Shown: one piece after another, positions 57,101 to 64,000 of the stretch | How positions within the stretch are numbered: position 1 is the stretch's first letter | How the letters are laid out: each line of letters begins with the position of its first letter | Assembly: GCA_022605955.1 (NCBI GenBank) | Contig: JAKCOZ010000041.1 | Location: 1,820,001 to 1,884,000, forward strand | DNA from: Rallus limicola | Lineage: Eukaryota > Chordata > Aves > Gruiformes > Rallidae | DNA: 64,000 nucleotides | Reading direction: 5' to 3' | Notes under the pieces: model-generated | What the model saw: only the letters and a program-made list of their open reading frames with translations | Database searches by the model: none | What the model was told of the DNA's origin: nothing | Position numbers and translations under genes: made by a program

Positions 57101-59825
57101 AGCCGCGCAACCCCCCCGGGGGGTCGTACCCCTGCAGCCCCGGGTGCCCGGGGGCATCCCGAGGCTCGTAGACCCCCGCGCTGAGATAGCCGGTCCTCCG
57201 GTAACGCGCTTTCCTTGGGGTGGAAACATCCCAATGCCCGTGGAGCATCCCCCTGCTCCCGCCGGGGACGCGACGGTTCGTTATCCCCAGGCGAATGCCG
57301 CCTGCCTTGGGCTGAGCTCGGGGAACGGTCCCTGGTCACCCCTTGCCGAGCAACCCGGGCGAGTCCAAATAAACAGAGTCCTCTCTGGGGCTTTTCTGAC
57401 CACCCCTGAGGCCTCTGTCACCCCCGAGCCGCCAAGCAGCGGCTGTGCTCGCCCAGGGATGGGTCCAACTCAAACTCATCCCGCCGGGAGCTCGATAGGT
57501 TGAGCTTGCCGAATATGTGGGGAAATTTGGGGTTGAATCAAGTAAACAGCCTGGGAAGTGTATGGGGGACATGTTATATAGGTTTGCAAATGACTAATTC
57601 AGATGCCTTATTAGCATAAGTGAATGCCTGGAGCAGGAGGTATGGCCCCGGCCCGGGCTGCGGCACAGTCATTTCTGATGTGAGGGATCTTTAGGTACCG
57701 GGAAGGTGCCAGCTGCAGGGACTTCCCAGCTCCACCTGTTCTGAAACCAGCGGTGGGGAAGTGCCCACAGACCCCCTGCTCTGGAGAGGAACCCCATTTT
57801 AACCCCGTGCCAGGGGCAGCCATAGGAGGACCAGCAGAGAGCAATCCCCAGGAGATGCGCAGCCCCGAGCAGTGGCTGGAGGTCCAAACTCCTGCTTGCC
57901 CACACCTCTCCTCCCCAGACACAGTTCACCACACGCAGGTGATGGGGTTCTGAGCCCGCCTCGTCCCGCACCACTGTCCTCTCTCCACAGTGGGAGCTCC
58001 TTCAGCCACCAGCACCTCTGCCAGCATCTCCACTGGTGTCTCTGACGTAACCACTGCTCAGCTGGACTGGTTGGAGGGAAGGATGTGCAATTATAGATTA
58101 AGATGCATCTTCCTTAGAGCTACCTGTTAGACTGTTTTAATCTGTTTCCATCACTGACTTCTGCTTACTCTGACCTCTCCCAAACCAACCCAGCAGCAGG
58201 AGCTTTTATCCCCCCAAAACCCCAAACCACTGAGCGTAAAGCAGGCAGCAAACCCCACTGTGGAGATTGTCCTGTTATTTGGGTGAGATGCCGTTCCCCC
58301 TCTGCTTTCCCTGAGCTCTGTGGCTCTGCTCTGGGCCTCAAGGAGAACAGGGTTATTTGCCTTGGGTCCAAATGTTGCCGTGCCACCCTGCCCAGGTGCC
58401 CACAGGGGCCCTCCCCACCTGGCGTCTCAGAACTTACAGGATTTACTTAAATGCCACCAAAACCTGTTACAGAACTTACAAATTAAGGTTCGGTGGGGGG
58501 TTTTTTAGGATGCAAACCAGTGATCAGCACCACTTGCCTGAGCGTTGCTGGTGAGGGGGGGCTCCTGCTGGTGCCACTCTGGCTCCTCAGGTGCAGACGC
58601 AGCGTTTCTTGGCGCCGGGAGATCCATCTCTTCAGAGATCAACTCCTAATGCAGGGAAACATTCAGCTCTGGGGCAAAACTGGCTGCGGGGGAAGGGGAA
58701 TTTATCCCTGCCCCTTGATTGTGCTCTTGCAAGCTACAACTCGAACTGACTCGTGGAAATGTCGCCGCGCTGTGGTGACACCAGCCACTTCCATGGGCTC
58801 TCCCCGGCGAGGGGCTGATGGAGCAAAAAAAAAAAACCCTCCTCTTTCCCGGGCTGGGGCGAGGGTAGGGGTTTGCTCTGGAAGAATCGGGTGTGATCTG
58901 AACGCTGGTCAGCCTGGTTCGGTGGGTCTCTTGGGAGAAAGCAGCCGCGGCTGTGCGCACAGAGCATCCTGCCGGGACAGACCCCGCGCCTCCGCTGTCG
59001 AGGGTGGGTGTGGGGGGGTGGGGGGGTCATACAGGCTACGGGCGGTTACCACGTGCTGCTGGGGATCAGCAGATAACCAACATCGATTTGCATAGGCTGC
59101 AGCTCTGCCCTGACAGGAAGAAGATTGAGACCTACGGCGCAGGAAGAGGTGAGCGAGAAACTGTAAAGAGACAAAAAAGCCGCCGGGCTGGAAACGGTGT
59201 CGGCGGGTGGCTGGGGAAGGGGGGCGTCTGGCTTCGCTGGGTGCTGTCTGGAGCATCGCCCCGGCTGCTGGCTCCCATCAGCTCTGCGTTTGACCCCTTG
59301 AGACAGCGGCCACCACTTGGGGTGGCTTCCTTTTCTCTGCCTTGAACCTGAGCATCCAGGCGAGGAGGAGGGAAAGCTCTGGGGATGAAGGGCTGAGCGG
59401 GGGGGCATGGAGGGGCTGCGTCCTCCTGCCGTGGCCGGGATGCCCTCTCTGCTCTCCTGCTCCCACACAGACCTGGGGAAGGCGGCACGAGGCCAAGGTA
59501 AGGGTTTGGAGGGGCTGGTGTTTCTTTGGAGGGATATGGAGAGAAGGGCAGGCAGCGTCCCTCCCGCGTGGGGATGAGCTGTGGTAGACTTCTCGCTGCA
59601 GTAGCCACGTGTGATGGAGGGGCTGGGCCCACACGTGGCAGGACCTGTTGGGCAGAGGTCCTTGGGGTGGGCAAGACATCACCAGCTGCCAGCCGCACCC
59701 AGCAGAGCGAGCCTGCATGGCGCGGCATGGCCGCCGGTGCTGGCGGGCGCGATGCTGAGCTCCGAGGGGTGTGACCTCTGGGGGACCTGGCACTTGTCAC
59801 ACATTTTGTCCCCTTGCCTGCCCAG

Positions 59826-59977
59826 GCCCGGAGGCAGCTGCAGCCAGGCTGTGCTGCCTGCATGCCTCTCCGCCATGCGTGGCCTCAGCTCTGGCCTCCA
59901 TGTTAACAGCACGTACTGGACCGATGGCACTTCAAACCCATCAGAAAACGATCCCCAGTATGATAGAACAGGAAGAG
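59826..59977 (+). other. Candidate orphan exon (uncertain)
   Basis: A good acceptor (pyrimidine tract ending tgcccag at 59825) and a weaker donor (GGAAGAG then gttagc) bound 152 nt. One frame is open throughout and encodes [20 protein letters not shown] near its end, less GC-driven than the surrounding open frames. A 27-nt segment with strong splice borders (59471-59497) lies upstream. I do not recognise the protein. It could be a leader exon of a downstream gene or chance. Confidence 0.2.
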
Positions 59978-60276
59978 GTTAGCAACATAGCCCTGGTGCA
60001 GTGCAAAATTGCACCAAAGAGTGAGGCAGGGTCCTGGGTTGGTCAGCAGTCCAAGTCTGATGGACCTTCACACCCAGAGCTGCCTGTCCCCGTGACCCGT
60101 TTGGGGACTGGGCTCAGTACATCTTCCTGGAGTTCACCTGGAGGGAATGGCAGCACTGAGGTCTCCGAAGCTGCAGCTGGTAGCTCCTTTGGCTGCCTTC
60201 ACTGCAGGCCCAACACTCCCCTCCCCCCTGCCCAGCACTCTGTGGGGGCCAGAGGCACAGGGAGCAGGTTGAGGGG

Positions 60277-60320
60277 ATGGATGGATGGATGGATGGATGG
60301 ATGGATGGATGGATGGATGG
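60277..60320. repeat. (ATGG)11 tetranucleotide microsatellite
   Basis: Eleven perfect ATGG units with no interruptions. On the minus strand this gives a run of HPSI/HPS residues in translation, which is not a protein-coding signal. Confidence 0.97.
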
Positions 60321-61264
60321 AAGCTTGGCTGTGTGCCCAGGTGCACTGTTCTAGTGCATTATCCTTCTGTTGTTTACGTGCTCTAAGGGCATTAGGGGCT
60401 CTATGAATCCCACAGGTATGGGGCTGCTGGGGACAGGCTGATCTGGGTGCTGTCACCCACTGACACATCACCAGTGCCTGGTGTTGGGCTGCTGTGTGGA
60501 AGGGTTGGGCAGGGCAGCCAGGGCAGAGCTCGGCACCAAGGATTTCCACCTTGCACAGAAGTCTCCAGCTTGAGACCTCATGGATGCTTTCTATGATGCT
60601 CCTTAACCCCAGAAACCAGGACTGCCCCCGAGCATCAAACCCCAGTGGGGTGCTGGGGTGGGTACCACAGCCGTTGGTGTCCCTGCCGAGGCTGGCTGAC
60701 AGGGCTGGTGTTGGTGATGGAGGGAGGCTGGCAGCAGCTTGCTCCACTGATGAGATCTGGTAGGTGAGAGGGGCAGAAGCTGTCCGAGGGGAGAGGATCC
60801 GCTTCTCAACCAGCTCTGTGCACATCCATGGTAAAGCATCCCAGGGCCACCATCGGCTCAGTGACTGCATCAGCCTTCATCGGGCAGCTGGTGAGGTGTA
60901 GCAGGACCCTGAGAGAAGGGTCTCCTCGCTGCAGTGAGCTCTGTTTTGAGCTGGGTGGAGTTACCCCTACGTTGATTCTGCTTTTTCCTGGTGAGATTTG
61001 GCACTAGGACCACCAGCATTCACCTGGGGGGGGGGTGTGTGTCTTTCAGGGCCCCTTGCCTCACTATTTAACTCCTGCTGCCTCTGGACGCACTTATTTT
61101 GGGTGGAGAGGGGGGGTTTGGGAAAAAACAAACCCCAAAGCCAAGTGTGTAGGGGTGAGTCTGGGCACAGGGCGTCACTCTGTATCCTCAGGAAATGCCA
61201 CTGGTGCTAAATCCGGTCCAAAATCAGCAAGAGTGGAACTGGAAGTGGTGTGTAGAGCTGAAGT

Positions 61265-61365
61265 GACCCTGCCAACCTGCCTGGGTCATAATTGGGCGTA
61301 ATGCAGGAGATATCCTGTAACTTTGCTTAATTAACATCAGCTAATAACGTTTAGCCTCTCTGGTT
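61265..61365. promoter_or_regulatory. AT-rich candidate conserved noncoding element
   Basis: A sharp AT-rich patch containing GTCATAATTG, CTTAATTAACATCAG and CTAATAACG, dense in homeodomain-type core words and embedded in GC-rich flank. No ORF, repeat or splice site explains it. Confidence 0.25.
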
Positions 61366-64000
61366 CTGCCAAAAGGTGGCAGCCTCCATCCTGGCTTCAG
61401 GATCTGCTCGGCAGAAGGGGAACAGCGGGCACCTTGGCTTGGCAGAGGTTTCTGGGTGATGGGAGCGGCTCAGGGTGGATATATGGCAGGAGATGTAAAC
61501 CCACGCTCCGAAGCTGTGTTGGTAAAGGAGCTGGAGGAAACCCAGTGAGCCAGGAAGTGGTGGGAAGGTCTCGTGGGGCTGGTTTCTCCCCGTTCCCATG
61601 TCTGGGGGAGGGAGACCGGCACTGAGATGGGTGCTGTGCTGCTCAGGCTTGAGCTGCACCCAGATGCATTGCCCCACACTGGAGGTCTGTGAGCAATCAG
61701 CTGCGTTGCAAACCCCGTGGTGATGGGTGAGGAGGAGGCAAGGTCTGGGCTGAGGGTTTGAGGACATGCAGTAGCGCTGGAGAGGCCTTCTCTCTGCTGC
61801 TTCAGGCACCTGGTTAACCACACAGATATTAATTTGCTTAAAAAGCTTTAAACATACCCAAACACTGCAGATCAGCCCGTTTCTGGATCTTTTCCATACA
61901 TGGGGCCCTGCAGCCATCCAGGAGCTCTTGCCCTGCAGCCATCCAGGAGCTCTTGCCCAGCACTTCATGCCTATCTAGACCAGGCACAGCCCTGTCTCCA
62001 GCCCACCATGGCAAGTTGTGCCCCGGAGGATCTGCTGGGTGGAAAGAACTGCCCAAGGTTCCCTGGAGCTGCCACGGGGGGGATGACCACAGGTTTCTGA
62101 CTGCTGAGCGCTGAAGCCTGACATGGCCCCAGTGCTGTTGGTGGCTGCGGTGATGGCTGAGGACACGGGACAGTCCTGAGTCCTTGGCAGATTCCCAAAG
62201 CACAGAGCCACGGCTCTGTCTGGGAGGGGGGTTGCTGCCCTGTGGAGACCAAAGCCACGTCCAGGATCAAGCATTAGAGAGGCTGGGTAGAGCACAGAGG
62301 CAGTAAATATCTGTTGTCTCCAGCCACCTTCGTGCTGTGACCGCCTCGGGACTGCCTCTCCATCTCGGATCTCCTGGCAACCTGCTTTTGGTCCATGTTG
62401 GACTCTCAGGAGCAGAAAAGCATGCACATAGTTAGAGCCAGAGATGAGCAGAAGCTGCTACCTCTGTGTCCATGTTTTCTGGTGTTCATACCAGGCCATT
62501 TGGGTCTTGGAACAGGGAACACACAGTGCAAAACACAGCAGTTGTTTGGTGTGGGGTTGTCTCTGCATGTCGTCAGGGATCTTGTTGTGGCACTGGTGGG
62601 TTTTGGGTATGGACCATTTGCTAGCAGGCGTGGTGGGATGGTGGGACGTGGGTTTGAAGCTGCCGGAAGACCATATTAGCATTGGCTACACATCCTCAGG
62701 AGAGAGGAGTTTCCCCCAGACTGGGTTCTTGAACCGTACTAAGCAAAACAAGCATCAATGCCAAGATGCTGCCAACAGGCCAAACACGCCCGTGTCCCTC
62801 CCTGGGGGTTGCAGCCACCATCCATCCGTTGGGCTGGGCCCTCTCCTGCCCTCCAGCTCCTTATCCCAGTGCTCCTGGGGATGCAGGCAGGGCAGGCACA
62901 AACCAGCACGGCTTCTCCAAGCAGGCATCCCTGCACGGCTTCCAGCAGCGGGATCACAGCTTGAAGAAGCATCAGAGGACCCCATCAAACAGGGTCTGGT
63001 GTCAGAGCAGGCTCCCCCCCCCCCCATCAAAGGGCTTTTTCTCACCAGCTGCCTTTCAGAGGAAGGGCTGTGGGGAACTGTGCTGTACACAGCAAGCCCC
63101 TCTTGCATCTTGCCTGTGGTCTTGGTTGCCTGGCAAAGATGAGAGACCCAGGGACTGCTGCCTGCAAAGACTTCATTGAAGGTTCCAGGCTAGTTAGAGA
63201 CAAGGAGACATCAAAGGCTGAACGTTGTGCTGTGAATTGCTCACTGAGTTTCTTTAATTTATGGTATTTTAATTGACCAAGCCACTGCCTGGGGGGTGAA
63301 GAACAGGGTGAGCTGCTGCTGTAGCCCTGCTGCTCCCTGCATGGAGAAAGGGGCTTTGCTGTGGGGTCACCATCATGGTCAGGAGGAGCACAGCCTCTGC
63401 AGCTCTGAAGCCGAGGAAGAGCAAAAGGATCTGCGTTTCTCCCCTGGCAGGGAAGGTTGTGAGCACAGAGCCAGCTACAACAGCAACCCCCACCCTGACA
63501 GAGGCTTGCCCAAGCCACATGTGAAACCATGTGTGCAGGTGGGGGTGGGATGGTGCTTGGCTGCCCAGCGCCGCTCGGACACTGACCCGGCTCCGTGGGA
63601 TGTGCGGAGAGGGGTCCTGATGAGACACCCGGCCTGGGAGGGGCTGGCTCCTGGAGATGCTGTGCCTGGTGCTCCCCCCTGCAGCTGGGCTGCTGCTGGT
63701 GGCTGAGCCCTCCTGTTCTCTGGTGGGAGACACAAACCTCAGCATGAGAAAACTCTGCAAAGGAGGTGTTGCAAGCACCTTAGATCTTGTGCTGTGGACC
63801 TAAACACGGACCAGAAACTCAACCAAGTCTTCCTGGTCAGGCTCCATTTGTGCTTTCTCCCTGGACCAAAGAAAGCAAATGTTGTCTGTTGGTGAGACTC
63901 TGCAGAAGTCCCCATGATGCCTACATCCTGCTCAGGAATGGGTTTGGGCAAAGGCAAGGCTGCCTGGGGGCAGGGACCTCCTGGCAGTGCCTCTGACAGG

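Larger units (their letters stand above)
57101..64000. other. Right flank without identifiable coding sequence
   Basis: 6.9 kb with only short, composition-driven open frames on both strands. I searched by eye for the expected synteny neighbours HMOX2 (plus) and CDIP1 (minus) and saw no recognisable exon of either. Local features are the (ATGG)11 repeat at 60277, a possible orphan exon at 59826, an octamer ATTTGCAT at 59086-59093, and AT-rich patches near 57500-57620, 58075-58150 and 61265-61365. It may be the first intron of HMOX2 or intergenic. Confidence 0.55.

Noticed and set aside
60134..60346. Open frame with repeated HPSI on the minus strand
   Set aside because: It is a translation of the (ATGG)11 microsatellite.

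Overview
The window is vertebrate nuclear DNA, almost certainly from a bird. Genes are split into short exons with GT-AG introns, promoters are GC-rich, and the only recognisable interspersed repeats are seven or eight fragments of the avian/reptilian LINE CR1. No bacterial, organellar or viral genes are present. Gene content and order match the human 16p13.3 neighbourhood (PAM16, CORO7 with VASN nested inside it, DNAJA3, NMRAL1), which lies on chromosome 14 in chicken.

Layout from left to right. Positions 1-433 hold the first two coding exons of PAM16 (minus strand), cut by the window edge. CORO7 (minus strand) runs from its start codon at 37947 to its stop at 927. I resolved 28 coding exons that join in frame to 916 codons plus stop. 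Exons 10-28 are packed into the first 5.4 kb and the other nine spread over 32 kb. The 15.9-kb intron 9 contains VASN on the opposite strand, with a TATA/CCAAT promoter and a 5' UTR exon near 7.1 kb and a single coding exon at 12020-14038. CORO7 and DNAJA3 are head to head across a CpG island of about 1 kb (37948-38910). DNAJA3 (plus strand) has 11 coding exons (38911-50010, 472 aa), plus an alternative terminal exon at 50959 that encodes the short-isoform tail KRSTGN. NMRAL1 (minus strand) has five coding exons between 56656 and 52895 (296 aa) and converges tail to tail with DNAJA3. The last 7 kb contains no coding exon I can name. By synteny it may be the first intron of HMOX2 or intergenic DNA.

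PAM16 and DNAJA3 are both mitochondrial J-domain-related proteins: PAM16 is a J-like import-motor subunit and DNAJA3 is a matrix Hsp40. Their promoters carry NRF1-type palindromes. CORO7 is a Golgi-trafficking double beta-propeller coronin, vasorin is a cell-surface TGF-beta-binding protein, and NMRAL1 is an NADPH-sensing Rossmann protein. They share a locus, not a pathway.

I found no new multi-gene system. The most useful observations are these: the reading phases of CORO7 exon 27 and PAM16 exon 2 allow an in-frame readthrough fusion like the human CORO7-PAM16 transcript; DNAJA3 has a GC-AG intron; the Tid1-S isoform exon is preserved; and the VASN 5' UTR carries a two-codon upstream ORF in a strong Kozak context.
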